Source: UBA1794 sp031552405
GTDB lineage: Bacteria > Bacteroidota > Bacteroidia > Bacteroidales > Bacteroidaceae
Direction of reading: 5' to 3'
DNA: 64,000 nucleotides
NCBI GenBank assembly: GCA_031552405.1
Contig: JAVBMN010000037.1
Coordinates: 1-64,000, forward strand
Shown here: in pieces, positions 1-8,336 of the stretch
Numbering within the stretch: position 1 is the stretch's first letter
How the letters are laid out: each line of letters starts with the position of its first letter
The notes under the pieces: model-generated
Told to the model about the DNA's origin: nothing
The model's input: only the letters and a program-made list of their open reading frames with translations
Database searches by the model: none
Position numbers and translations under genes: made by a program

Positions 1-882
1 GTTTTTCAGGTCGGCCTGGTGCCGCGAGGAATGGCGGTCGAACTCATCCAAAGAGATCAGACCGTATTCGCTCAGGCGACGTTCGGCCTGCGGGATATTA
101 GTGAGCGGGAAACTGTCCGTATAGAATCGTTCCAGCTCCGGAGGGAGAAGCATGCGGCAGAAGGTACTTTTATGTAGGCCTTGTTCCCGGCTTACCAATA
201 GCGGGGCGAGGGAGTTGGCGTATTGAGGATTGATGCCCAGCCATCCGGCGGTCATACCCAGCATCCAACGGCGGAAGCCGGTGCGCCACAGCGGGTCCTC
301 ACTTACGCGGGTAGCAAGGGCATTGATGCGATCTGTTCCGTCCCAGACCGGTAGATTGTCGAGGTATTCGCGGAAGGGATGGTAAGGCTGGATGAGGAAG
401 GAGTTCAATACACATTGTATCTGGCTTTCGTAACAGAAGATACCGGCGGCCTGCACCTCATAATAAAAGGTGCTTTTAGCACGCGGGCATACAGGAAGAA
501 AAGGGGATGCAGTTTCAGGGACACCAGTTTGCAGGCCAGCGCGTTCTCGGTACTCCGTTTGCCCGGTCAGCTGGTTGTAGCGGAATTCATATCGCTGCTG
601 CAGAAACGCACCGACCTGCACTACCGGTAGGGGCGAACCTGCGTGTCCGCTCTCATTAGTCAGGGATATTTCTTCCTGTTCCGGGATAGTGGCTTCCGGA
701 CAGACATACAGGTCCGCCCCTGCCGGTGACACCGGGGAATCAACTGCTTCTGCGATGTGGGAAATCACACTTCGCAATTCCCCCATCATTTCGGCCAATA
801 AATGAAACATACCCTCTATGTGTTCAAGCTGCTGGGACAGGCTGGTATGTACACTATTTCCTCTTAATACAAGCTCTTTCAT
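1..882 (-). CDS. VapE-like P-loop ATPase, N-terminal part (runs off the window)
   Basis: The reverse strand is open for 294 codons from ATG at 882 to the window edge, in frame. After a variable N-terminus comes HPFREYLDNLPVWDGTDRIN, typical of the virulence-associated protein E / DUF3874 ATPases of Bacteroidales. A Walker A-like segment REQGLHKSTF follows, with His where the glycine before Lys normally sits. LISLDEFDRHSS looks like Walker B. Such proteins are primase/helicase-like enzymes of phages and integrative elements. The C-terminus lies outside the window, so intactness cannot be judged. A good promoter with an internal palindrome lies 27-58 bp upstream. The family call is from remembered motifs. 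Confidence 0.8.
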   Translation of the reverse strand, partial: MKELVLRGNSVHTSLSQQLEHIEGMFHLLAEMMGELRSVISHIAEAVDSPVSPAGADLYVCPEATIPEQEEISLTNESGHAGSPLPVVQVGAFLQQRYEFRYNQLTGQTEYRERAGLQTGVPETASPFLPVCPRAKSTFYYEVQAAGIFCYESQIQCVLNSFLIQPYHPFREYLDNLPVWDGTDRINALATRVSEDPLWRTGFRRWMLGMTAGWLGINPQYANSLAPLLVSREQGLHKSTFCRMLLPPELERFYTDSFPLTNIPQAERRLSEYGLISLDEFDRHSSRHQADLKN

Positions 883-908
883 AACTCTGTTATCTGATTG
901 ATTTTCAG

Positions 909-940
909 CAAAGTTACACCATGAGACATCTCATTGCAAA
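909..940 (-). promoter_or_regulatory. Promoter of the VapE-like gene with an operator-like palindrome
   Basis: On the reverse strand TTTG (940-937), 20 bp and TAACTTTG (916-909) match the Bacteroidetes consensus TTTG-N19-21-TAnnTTTG. Between the boxes lies the inverted repeat ATGAGA-CA-TCTCAT (921-934), where a dimeric repressor would block RNA polymerase. No repressor gene is visible nearby. Confidence 0.6.
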
Positions 941-1019
941 TCATGTATTTAGACTACATTTCCAGCCTTGCAAATTGAAATCTCGCGCCTAAGAACTTTG
1001 CATCTGCACGTGTCCAAGA

Positions 1020-1111
1020 GATCGTACCTCATATCGGGTACGATCGTACTCCAATTGGGATACAATCGTACCTGATATGAGGTACAATCGTACCCGATAT
1101 GAGGTACGATC
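1020..1111. repeat. P1 palindrome array, copy 1 (four 22-bp units)
   Basis: Four contiguous 22-bp units start at 1020, 1042, 1064 and 1086. Each is a 4-bp linker (GATC or AATC) plus an 18-bp palindrome of consensus GTACCYSATATSRGGTAC, and a final GATC closes the array. Unit 1 is the exact reverse complement of unit 4. The array is flanked by AAGAGATC at the left and GATCT at the right. A second array of this family lies at 20538-20629. No reading frame of note crosses it. Confidence 0.9.
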
Positions 1112-1126
1112 TATTGGAAGGCGTAA

Positions 1127-1237
1127 ATGATCAATAACAAGGTGAAATATACTTGTTTCTATTGGAAAGAGCTGGCGCAATATGGGGATGCAAGACACCC
1201 CCGTTCTTATCCAGCGGGATGCCTAACATCCCGCTAA
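1127..1237 (+). CDS. Possible 36-codon remnant of a DUF4248-like gene
   Basis: A short frame begins with MINNKVKYTCFYWKELAQYG and ends inside a GC-rich hairpin (1214-1234). The YWKELAQ segment resembles the start of DUF4248 proteins, which often stand divergently from VapE-type genes in Bacteroidales, and the VapE-like gene is the next gene here. A DUF4248 protein is normally about twice this length, so this would be a truncated relic. It may equally be chance; no ribosome binding site stands out. Confidence 0.2.
   Translation: MINNKVKYTCFYWKELAQYGDARHPRSYPAGCLTSR
1214..1234. terminator. GC-rich hairpin, possible terminator
   Basis: GCGGGATG-CCTAA-CATCCCGC is a perfect 8-bp stem with a 5-nt loop. 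No T-run follows on either strand, so it is a weak candidate for intrinsic termination. Confidence 0.3.
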
Positions 1238-1298
1238 ACATAATCCTATTAAAAAGCACTCGTGGGCGGAAGCTTTCCCGATAGAGGGTACAACCTTG

Positions 1299-1362
1299 AA
1301 CCCTCCACCCGGAAGGCCGCTTTCATAAAGGCTTTCCAGAGAATAGTGAAACGTGGAGGGTT
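1299..1362. repeat. CCTCCAC-type intergenic hairpin, copy 1
   Basis: The segment is bounded by the inverted 10-mers AACCCTCCAC and GTGGAGGGTT and contains an inner AAGGCTTTCC motif. Related segments with the same ends and a GAAAGCC/GGCTTTC inner stem occur at 15988-16050 and at both ends of the 40245-40670 element. It lies just downstream of the feoB-associated gene (reverse strand) and may act as a transcript end, but no clear T-run is present. Confidence 0.6.
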
Positions 1363-1422
1363 TGTGGAATGATGGGATATCCGATATATTGCGAGAAGGT
1401 ATCCTACACTTGCGCTACAACC

Positions 1423-1644
1423 TTACTTACAACTGCAGGAGCTTCCTTTGGGAGAGGTTCTGGGTGGCGGGCAATCCTTGCTTCGCGAGGATTTGGGGAG
1501 ATTTTTTGATACACATTGCTCATGCAACGGGCATTCTCCGCATTCCAGTTTGCCACGCCGGGCTTTGGAGATACTACGCAGGAAACGAAAAAGAAGGATT
1601 CCTGCACACACAGCCACTATACTATATACTATAAGATCCTGCAT
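1423..1644 (-). CDS. FeoB-associated Cys-rich small membrane protein
   Basis: A 73-residue product starting MQDLIVYSIVAV has one N-terminal membrane segment (about residues 3-20), a basic stretch, and CGECPLHEQC. That is the layout of the FeoB-associated Cys-rich membrane protein family (PF12669). The ATG at 1644 lies one base after the feoB stop codon (TAG-G-ATG), which indicates translational coupling and decides the start; a longer upstream frame would run into feoB. The role is presumably accessory to ferrous iron transport. The cysteines could bind iron or respond to redox state, but the family's function is not settled. Confidence 0.8.
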   Translation of the reverse strand: MQDLIVYSIVAVCAGILLFRFLRSISKARRGKLECGECPLHEQCVSKNLPKSSRSKDCPPPRTSPKGSSCSCK

Positions 1645-1645
1645 C

Positions 1646-4057
1646 CTACCACCACAACGAACCAACCTGATACACTATAAAACACACCACCCAGGCAGTC
1701 ACAGTGGTATACACCCCCGAAAAGAGTGCCCATTTCCAACTGCCCGACTCTTGCTTAATGGCTACCAACGTAGCGATACAGGGGAAATAAATCAGCACAA
1801 AGAGCATAAAACAGAAAGCAGTGAGAGGAGTTACCCCATCCGCACGCAACTGCGCCGACATATTATGCGCCTCCGCATCAGGGTTATTGGTATATAATAC
1901 ACACAAGGTACTAGCCACAATTTCCTTTGCTCCTGCACCGGAAAGAATACCGATACCCAACTTCCAGTCCATCCCAAGAGGCTTAATCACAGGTTCCATC
2001 GCCTTTCCGATTCGCCCGATATAGGAATTTTCTTGCTGCTCCTGCGGAGATCCCCAGCTGTCATGCTGCGGATAATAACTCAGAAACCACACTACGATTG
2101 AGGCCAACAAGATGATCCCTCCCATCTTACGAAGGTAATGCTGGCCCTTTTCCCATGAGTGTCTAAGGATGGACTTTGACGTAGGTATACGGTAAGGAGG
2201 AAGCTCCATTACAAACGGCACCTCGTCTTTATGCACCAACGTGCGACTAAGCAGCTTGGCGAACACCACCGAAAGGAGAATGCCGAATGAGTAAAGCCCC
2301 AGCATCACCACCCCTGCCGAATCGGGAAAGAAGACACCCGCCATAAGAAGGTAGATAGGCAAGCGGGCGCTGCAACTCATAAAAGGGACTACCAGCATGG
2401 TAACCAGCCGGTTGCTACGACTCTCAATAGTGCGGGTAGCCATAATAGCCGGCACGTTGCACCCGAACCCCATAATAAGGGGGATAAATGATTTGCCATG
2501 CAAACCCATCTTATGCATGATCTTATCCATAATAAAAGCGGCCCGTGCCATATAACCGGAGTCTTCCATCAGAGAGATAAAGAAGTACAGAATGAGGATG
2601 TTAGGGAGAAAAACGATCACGCCCCCTACTCCACCCAGTACTCCGTCAATGAGCAAAGCCTTCAGAGAACCCTCCGGCATCACCCGTTCCACCCATCCGC
2701 TCAGGGCACCCACCAGCCATTCGATGGCATCCATCGGGTATTGACCCAAGGAAAATGTAGCCTGGAACATCAGATACAAGAAGAGGAAAAAGATAGGATA
2801 ACCCCATACCTTGTGAGTCACGATGGAGTCCAGCACCTTGGTCATCTGACGCTGATCATTGTGATTATCCGTAAACGTTTCTTTTAACGCACCGGCAATG
2901 AATCCGTATTTGGCATTGGTAATAGCCGTTTCGCTATCCTCCTGAAGAATATCCAGGATTTTTCCGGCTACCTGGTCTCGCATCTGCAACACCTGAGCAC
3001 CATTTGGAAGAGCGCGTACTACACCCTCTACTTCCTTGTCATTCTCTAATAACTTGATAGACAGATAGCGCAAGGAATACTTATGGCGAATCTGCTCATC
3101 CTCGGACAAGAGTTTCTTTATGGCATCTATTGCCTTCTCAAGATCCGGACCGTGATTGATATGGATATGGCGGAATACGTGGCTATGAACTTCCGGATGG
3201 GCCTTATCGCGCGGATCCAGAAAATCAGCTCCTTCATACAGGCTTATCACCATCTGGAACAGCTGATCAATACCCTTCCCCTGTTTACTCACCACAGGAA
3301 CCATGGGTACACCAAACAGTTTGGACAAGTGGTAGTAATCCAGCTCATTCCCGCTGGCCTCCAATTCGTCATACATGTTCAGTGCTACTACCACGCGCTG
3401 ATTCATATCAATGAGTTGGGTGGTAAGATACAGGTTGCGCTCTAAGTTCGAGGCATCCGCCACATTAATAATAATATCGGGTGTCTCGTCAATGATATGT
3501 TGCCTTACGTACAGCTCCTCGGGCGAATAGGCGGAAAGAGAATACGTACCGGGCAGGTCGACAATCCGGAAGTGATATCCCTGAAAGTCGAAGAACCCTT
3601 CGTGGGCATCTACCGTAACCCCACCGTAATTACCCACATGCTCATGAGCGCCCGAGGCCAGGTTAAACAAAGTAGTCTTTCCGCAATTCGGATTGCCCAC
3701 TAATGCCACATGAATGGTACGCCGCTTTCCGAGAGCAATCTCCTTCAATTTCTCCTCGCTAAGTATTTCTTCCTCATTGAGCGGTTCATGAAGCGATTGA
3801 TAGATAGGCTGATTTTGTGAGCTACGTGCTTCCTGTTCGCTAATCACTTCAATCAGTTCCGCCTCGCTGTGACGCAAGGAGATCTCGTATCCCATGACAC
3901 GATATTTTACAGGATCCTGCAGGGGAGCATTCAGGAGGACTTCTACAATTTTCCCTTTAATAAAGCCCATTTCTATAATGCGCTTCCGAAAACCACCATG
4001 CCCTTTTACCTTTACAATGACTCCTTTTTCGCCCGTATTTAATTCTGATAACTTCAT
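1646..4057 (-). CDS. feoB: Ferrous iron transporter, FeoA-FeoB fusion
   Basis: The 803-aa protein opens with a FeoA (SH3-like) domain at about residues 1-72, a linker, then the FeoB G domain. G1 is GNPNCGKT (121-128), G3 is DLPG (167-170) and G4 is NMYD (217-220). The Gate and nucleoside-recognition membrane domains fill the rest, including the family motif GFGCNVPAIMATRTIESR. It imports Fe2+ across the inner membrane with its cytoplasmic GTPase. FeoA-FeoB fusions are common in Bacteroidetes. A consensus promoter lies just upstream and the FeoB-associated small protein follows directly. No Fur box was identified with confidence. Confidence 0.97.
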   Translation of the reverse strand: MKLSELNTGEKGVIVKVKGHGGFRKRIIEMGFIKGKIVEVLLNAPLQDPVKYRVMGYEISLRHSEAELIEVISEQEARSSQNQPIYQSLHEPLNEEEILSEEKLKEIALGKRRTIHVALVGNPNCGKTTLFNLASGAHEHVGNYGGVTVDAHEGFFDFQGYHFRIVDLPGTYSLSAYSPEELYVRQHIIDETPDIIINVADASNLERNLYLTTQLIDMNQRVVVALNMYDELEASGNELDYYHLSKLFGVPMVPVVSKQGKGIDQLFQMVISLYEGADFLDPRDKAHPEVHSHVFRHIHINHGPDLEKAIDAIKKLLSEDEQIRHKYSLRYLSIKLLENDKEVEGVVRALPNGAQVLQMRDQVAGKILDILQEDSETAITNAKYGFIAGALKETFTDNHNDQRQMTKVLDSIVTHKVWGYPIFFLFLYLMFQATFSLGQYPMDAIEWLVGALSGWVERVMPEGSLKALLIDGVLGGVGGVIVFLPNILILYFFISLMEDSGYMARAAFIMDKIMHKMGLHGKSFIPLIMGFGCNVPAIMATRTIESRSNRLVTMLVVPFMSCSARLPIYLLMAGVFFPDSAGVVMLGLYSFGILLSVVFAKLLSRTLVHKDEVPFVMELPPYRIPTSKSILRHSWEKGQHYLRKMGGIILLASIVVWFLSYYPQHDSWGSPQEQQENSYIGRIGKAMEPVIKPLGMDWKLGIGILSGAGAKEIVASTLCVLYTNNPDAEAHNMSAQLRADGVTPLTAFCFMLFVLIYFPCIATLVAIKQESGSWKWALFSGVYTTVTAWVVCFIVYQVGSLWW

Positions 4058-4076
4058 CTTCTTTTTACTTTGGCCG

Positions 4077-4108
4077 CAAAGGTACTGTTATTCCGGCAAG
4101 CGACCAAA
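4077..4108 (-). promoter_or_regulatory. feoB promoter
   Basis: On the reverse strand TTTG (4108-4105), 20 bp and TACCTTTG (4084-4077) give a consensus Bacteroidetes promoter, about 20 bp before the feoB ATG. Confidence 0.7.
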
Positions 4109-4196
4109 CTATTTAGACGGATTTTAAATAATATAAAGAATGAATTTAAATAAGCACACTACCAGGAAGAGCCTCCTTTTTGCGTATATTTGCACC

Positions 4197-5507
4197 ATGG
4201 TAGCAAACAAGACAGCTCTGTTTATCAGGCAAGAACAGCTTTTCGGTCTGCAAGATAAGATTATTGTAGCACTGAGCGGAGGGGCGGATTCCGTAGCTTT
4301 ATTACGTATCCTGTTAGATATCGGATACAAAGTAGAGGCTGCTCATTGCAACTTTCACTTGAGACAAGACGAGAGTGATCTCGATGAATCATTTGTGTAC
4401 CACATATGCCGTGAGCAGGGCGTACTGTTACATACCACTCATTTTGACACCCGCAACTATGCTGCCAGTTGCCAGCTATCCATAGAAATGGCCGCACGCG
4501 AGTTGCGGTATCAATGGTTTGAGGAGCTACGGATACAAAGAAAAGCGCAGGCCATAGCGGTGGGGCATCATCAGGACGACAGCATTGAAACCGTACTTCT
4601 TAACCTCATCCGGGGCACGGGGATCAGTGGTCTGAAGGGAATCCGACCGAAGAATGGATTTGTAGTACGCCCCCTTCTGTGCGTCAATAGAAAAGAAATA
4701 ACAGACTATCTTGACCGCATCGGGCAGGAATACCGCACCGACAGTTCAAACCTTAGCGAGGAATTTACCCGCAACAAGATCCGCCTGTCCTTACTTCCCC
4801 TGCTGGAGGAAATAAATCCGGCCATCCGAAGAAGCCTGTTGCACACCACCTCCCATCTTGCCGAAGCCGAAGCAGTGTACCAACATGCCATAAGCCAGGC
4901 AAAAAAAAGAGTATTCATCCCAGGCGAAACACCCACAGAGGAAGTCAAATTACCCTGCGGAACAATCTCCATCGAAGCATTGTTGCAAGAACCCTCACCA
5001 GAGTCTCTACTCCATGAGATACTTACTCCTTACGGTTTCACGCCGTCACAAACCGGAGACGTATACTATACATTGAAAGGTGAACCAGGTAAGATCTTTA
5101 CTGCAAAAGAGTGGACTTTGCTGAAAGACCGGGATACACTATTCTTGTATCCCACAGACACGCCCGCCCCCCTACCCCTGCTTTGCATAAAAAAGCTTGC
5201 CCGCACAAAAGGTTTCCAGGTTCCCCGCGACCCTAACATCGCCTGCATTGATGCGGGAAAAGTAAAGCATGTACTATCCTTGCGCACATGGAAAGAAGGC
5301 GACTGTTTCATCCCATTCGGAATGAAGGGACGAAAACTGGTGAGCGATTTCCTCACCGACCGCAAAAAAAGTCGGCACGAGAAAAAAAACCAGTTGATAG
5401 TAACCGACGGGGAACAAATCGTATGGGTAGTCGGCGAACGAATAGATGACCGATACCGTATCACCAATGATACCGAGCATCTAATACTCGTGTATATCGA
5501 ATCTTGA
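4197..5507 (+). CDS. tilS: tRNA(Ile)-lysidine synthase
   Basis: TilS converts C34 of the tRNA(Ile) CAU anticodon to lysidine so that it reads AUA. The PP-loop SGGADSVALL sits near residue 26, followed by the HCNFHLR and GHHQDDSIET motifs of N-type ATP pyrophosphatases. The C-terminal region contains FIPFGMKGRKLVSDFLTDRK, the TilS substrate-binding domain. The product is 436 aa from ATG at 4197 (MVANKT), which matches where family members begin; an in-frame upstream start at 4140 is less likely. TATATTTG lies at 4185-4192, only 4 bp before this ATG, so the transcript may be nearly leaderless. Confidence 0.95.
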   Translation: MVANKTALFIRQEQLFGLQDKIIVALSGGADSVALLRILLDIGYKVEAAHCNFHLRQDESDLDESFVYHICREQGVLLHTTHFDTRNYAASCQLSIEMAARELRYQWFEELRIQRKAQAIAVGHHQDDSIETVLLNLIRGTGISGLKGIRPKNGFVVRPLLCVNRKEITDYLDRIGQEYRTDSSNLSEEFTRNKIRLSLLPLLEEINPAIRRSLLHTTSHLAEAEAVYQHAISQAKKRVFIPGETPTEEVKLPCGTISIEALLQEPSPESLLHEILTPYGFTPSQTGDVYYTLKGEPGKIFTAKEWTLLKDRDTLFLYPTDTPAPLPLLCIKKLARTKGFQVPRDPNIACIDAGKVKHVLSLRTWKEGDCFIPFGMKGRKLVSDFLTDRKKSRHEKKNQLIVTDGEQIVWVVGERIDDRYRITNDTEHLILVYIES

Positions 5508-5580
5508 ATTCGAAAAATATATTTATAATCACAGATTCTAGTTAAATCATGTTGAAAAACGCATCTTTATGCCCAAAATA

Positions 5581-5612
5581 TTTGCAAGGTGTCTTGTTCA
5601 CACTTATATTTG
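5581..5612 (+). promoter_or_regulatory. Promoter of the candidate small RNA
   Basis: TTTG (5581-5584), exactly 20 bp, then TATATTTG (5605-5612) is a perfect match to the Bacteroidetes promoter. The only unit it could serve before the terminator at 5657-5682 is a non-coding transcript. Confidence 0.8.
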
Positions 5613-5617
5613 CACTG

Positions 5618-5682
5618 TGTTTTTCATAGTATTAGATTTAAGGTTAACAAAAGGTTGGAGTCAGGCGTGACTCCTTTTTTTT
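5618..5682 (+). ncRNA. Candidate small RNA, about 65 nt
   Basis: A perfect promoter ends at 5612 and a strong intrinsic terminator ends at 5682, which predicts a free-standing transcript of about 65 nt. Its 5' part is AU-rich (TTTTTCATAGTATTAGATTT and on), and its 3' part is the terminator stem. It has no start codon with a useful frame. It lies between tilS and the hydrogenase operon, with about 140 bp to the next start codon, so it is probably not the leader of hydA, which has its own -7 box at 5790-5797. I have the impression that similar sequences recur in Bacteroidales genomes, but I cannot name a family with certainty. Confidence 0.7.
5657..5682 (+). terminator. Intrinsic terminator of the small RNA
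   Basis: The stem GGAGTCA-GGCG-TGACTCC (7 bp) is followed by eight T residues. Confidence 0.9.
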
Positions 5683-5789
5683 GCCCTATTCTCAACCTCC
5701 TCCCTAAATCATTGTGTTAATTGCAGAGTTAAAAGAAAGGCACTGCCTCTTTTTCCTACAATCGTGCCCATAAAACTCAAACATATCAT

Positions 5790-5797
5790 TATCTTTG
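5790..5797 (+). promoter_or_regulatory. -7 box for the hydrogenase operon
   Basis: TATCTTTG matches TAnnTTTG and lies 28 bp before the hydA ATG. No clear TTTG is found 19-21 bp upstream, so the assignment rests on the -7 box alone. Confidence 0.45.
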
Positions 5798-5824
5798 CAC
5801 TTTTTAACCACCAGAAATATTTGT

Positions 5825-7288
5825 ATGGCTTTTACCAACAATGTAATGATTGTCCGTCATAAGTTATTGGCGGATTTAATAAGACTTTGGAAGAATAACC
5901 AGCTAATAGAAAAGATCGACCGGCTTCCCATCGAGTTGAGTCCCCGTAATATCAAAACCTTGGGGCGGTGCTGTGTGCACAAAGAACGCGCTGTATGGAA
6001 ATATAAGTCACTCCCCTTGATGGGATTTGACATGACAGACGAGCATGATGAGCTGACTCCCCTCTCCGAATATGCCCGTCAGGCGCTCGACCGTAAGGCA
6101 ATCACTAAAGAAAACATCCTGTGTGTGATTGACGAAGCATGCTCGTCGTGCGTGCAAATCAATTACGAGATCACCAATCTCTGCCGGGGTTGTGTAGCAC
6201 GAAGCTGCTACATGAACTGCCCGAAAGGCTCTGTACATTTCAATAAAGACGGAAAGGGCTTTATCGATCACGATACCTGTATCAGCTGTGGCATCTGCCA
6301 CAAGAGCTGCCCCTACCACGCCATTGTATACATTCCCATCCCTTGTGAAGAAGTATGCCCCGTGAAGGCTATTTCCAAAGATGAGCATGGTATAGAGCAT
6401 ATTGACGAGAGTAAATGTATATACTGCGGTAAATGTCTGAATGCCTGCCCCTTCGGAGCGATCTTTGAGGTATCCCAGTCATTTGATATACTGCAACGCA
6501 TCCAGAAAGGCGAGAAGGTAATTGCCATTGTAGCACCCGCCATCCTGGGACAGTTCAAGGCTCCGATCGAACAAGTATACGGCGCACTCCGTCAAATAGG
6601 CTTCCACGAAGTAGTAGAAGTAGCCCAGGGCGCCATGAGCACCACCAGCCACGAAGCGTCAGAGCTCAAAGAGAAACTGGCTGAAGGACAGCCCTTCATG
6701 ACCACCTCCTGCTGCCCTTCATACATTGAACTGGTAGAGAAACATATCCCCGACATGAAGCCTTATGTATCAGGAACCGGCTCACCCATGTACTATACAG
6801 CCCGCCAGGTGAAAGAGCAACACCCTGATGCCCAGGTGGTATTCATAGGCCCCTGCGTGGCAAAACGCAAGGAAGCCCGGAAAGACGAACACGTAGATTT
6901 TGTCCTTACTTTCGAAGAGATTGGCTCCATCATCGAGGGTTTCGATATCGAAATAGAGAAAGCTTCCCCCTTCACTTTGCAGCGTGCTTCGGTACGCGAA
7001 GCACACGGCTTCGCCCAAAGCGGCGGAGTGATCGGCGCCGTAAAAGCCTATCTGAAAGAAGAGGGTGACCAGATAGAAGCAGTGCAGCTTTCTGATTTCA
7101 ACAAGAAGACCATTGCTCAACTGCGAGCCTGCGCCAAAACCGGAAAAGCCAACGGCCAGTTCATTGAGGTAATGGCCTGCGAAGGCGGATGTATTACCGG
7201 CCCCAGCTCCCGCAACGACATTGTTTCCGGCCGGAAGCAACTGGTTCAGGAGTTGCAGAAGCGCCAGGGATATGAAGACGCTGATTGA
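5825..7288 (+). CDS. hydA: [FeFe] hydrogenase, group B type
   Basis: The product is 487 aa from ATG at 5825; a TTG in-frame start at 5795 is less likely. The N-terminal half carries ferredoxin-like clusters (CRGCVARSCYMNCP, CISCGICHKSCP, CIYCGKCLNACP). The C-terminal half has the three H-cluster motifs: TTSCCPSY (about 323-330), GPCVAKRKE (about 362-370) and EVMACEGGCITGPS (about 438-451). TSCCPSY and GPCVAKRKE differ from the common group A forms and fit the group B hydrogenases frequent in Bacteroidales. It probably reoxidises ferredoxin with H2 release or acts as a redox sensor. The maturase genes hydE, hydG and hydF follow in the same direction; the stop overlaps hydE by 17 bp. Confidence 0.93.
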   Translation: MAFTNNVMIVRHKLLADLIRLWKNNQLIEKIDRLPIELSPRNIKTLGRCCVHKERAVWKYKSLPLMGFDMTDEHDELTPLSEYARQALDRKAITKENILCVIDEACSSCVQINYEITNLCRGCVARSCYMNCPKGSVHFNKDGKGFIDHDTCISCGICHKSCPYHAIVYIPIPCEEVCPVKAISKDEHGIEHIDESKCIYCGKCLNACPFGAIFEVSQSFDILQRIQKGEKVIAIVAPAILGQFKAPIEQVYGALRQIGFHEVVEVAQGAMSTTSHEASELKEKLAEGQPFMTTSCCPSYIELVEKHIPDMKPYVSGTGSPMYYTARQVKEQHPDAQVVFIGPCVAKRKEARKDEHVDFVLTFEEIGSIIEGFDIEIEKASPFTLQRASVREAHGFAQSGGVIGAVKAYLKEEGDQIEAVQLSDFNKKTIAQLRACAKTGKANGQFIEVMACEGGCITGPSSRNDIVSGRKQLVQELQKRQGYEDAD

Positions 7289-8318
7289 TACTTTAAGAGA
7301 TACCCATACGCTTCATGCCGGAGAGTACAAGCAACTGTTGCTTTGCTCCGACCTGAAAATTCTGGAATACCTCCGGCAGCAGGCGCAAACAGCAACCCGG
7401 TTACACTGGGGTACACGCATTCTGATGCGCGGATTGATAGAAACCAGTAACTGTTGCCGAAACGACTGTTTTTACTGCGGCATCCGTAAAAGTAACACAA
7501 AGCTGAAGCGGTATCGCATGACTCCGGAGCAGATTATGAACTGTTGTTCGCAGGGATATGAGGCAGGACTCCGCACCTTTGTACTACAAAGCGGTGAAGA
7601 GCCCGGGAAAGAAGATACCCGGATTGAAGAATTGATAGGCCGCATCCGGCAGCAATACCCAGACGTGGCCATTACCCTTTCGCTGGGAGAACGCCCGCGT
7701 GAGGTGTATGAGCGATTCTTCCGGGCAGGAGCCAACCGCTACCTGCTCAGGCACGAGACCCACAATGCTGGGCATTACAGGCGGTTGCACCCCCAGGAAA
7801 TGTCGCGAGAAAACCGCCTGCGCTGCCTCAACACCCTGAAAGAAATAGGCTATCAGACCGGCACAGGCATTCTGGTGGGCAGCCCCTATCAGGAAATAGA
7901 CCACCTGGTAGAAGACCTTCTCTTCATCGAAGCCTTCCAGCCGGAGATGATTGGCGTAGGTCCTTTCATTCCGCACAGCGACACCCCGTTCGGCAGGTTC
8001 AAGACCGGTAGCACCGAACTTGTATTGCGTCTGCTCTCCATCTTCCGCCTGATGCACCCCGGTGCATGGATGCCATCCACCACCGCATTGGCATCCTTGA
8101 CTCCCGATGGGAGTGAGAAAGGCATACTGGCAGGAGCCAATGTGCTCATGCCCAAGCTTACCCCCCGTACACTGCAGGAGAAATACAAACTGTATAACCA
8201 CGCCCCCCTCACGGAAACCAGCGCCAAGGAGGCGTGCGAAATACTCCGTCACAAGATGGAAGTCATCGGATACACCGTTTCCGGAGAACGTGGAGAATCT
8301 ATAAAAAAGAACATCTAA
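7272..8318 (+). CDS. hydE: [FeFe] hydrogenase maturase HydE, radical SAM
   Basis: A 348-aa radical SAM protein with the CX3CX2C motif at C62, C66 and C69 (CRNDCFYCG). HydE takes part in making the dithiomethylamine bridge and diiron precursor of the H-cluster. The ATG at 7272 (MKTLIDTL) overlaps the end of hydA by 17 bp, which is typical of coupled genes; the 17 residues further upstream in frame lie inside hydA and are unlikely to be translated. Conserved family features include GTRILMRGLIE before the cluster and LQSGEEPG after it. It lies between hydA and hydG. Confidence 0.95.
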   Translation: MKTLIDTLRDTHTLHAGEYKQLLLCSDLKILEYLRQQAQTATRLHWGTRILMRGLIETSNCCRNDCFYCGIRKSNTKLKRYRMTPEQIMNCCSQGYEAGLRTFVLQSGEEPGKEDTRIEELIGRIRQQYPDVAITLSLGERPREVYERFFRAGANRYLLRHETHNAGHYRRLHPQEMSRENRLRCLNTLKEIGYQTGTGILVGSPYQEIDHLVEDLLFIEAFQPEMIGVGPFIPHSDTPFGRFKTGSTELVLRLLSIFRLMHPGAWMPSTTALASLTPDGSEKGILAGANVLMPKLTPRTLQEKYKLYNHAPLTETSAKEACEILRHKMEVIGYTVSGERGESIKKNI

Positions 8319-8336
8319 AGCCCATCGTTTCATACT

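Noticed and set aside
379..630. 83-codon + strand frame near the left end
   Set aside because: It is antisense to the VapE-like coding region, which is open across the whole segment in the other direction.
1020..1111. P1 array as a CRISPR array
   Set aside because: Repeats are 18-bp palindromes with only 4-bp linkers, there are no unique spacers, and no cas genes are present in the window.
1448..1897. 149-codon + strand frame
   Set aside because: It runs antisense across the FeoB-associated gene and the feoB 3' end, with no family features.
7221..7271. Upstream in-frame extension of hydE
   Set aside because: It lies inside hydA and encodes no conserved HydE residues; the ATG at 7272 gives the normal overlap and length.
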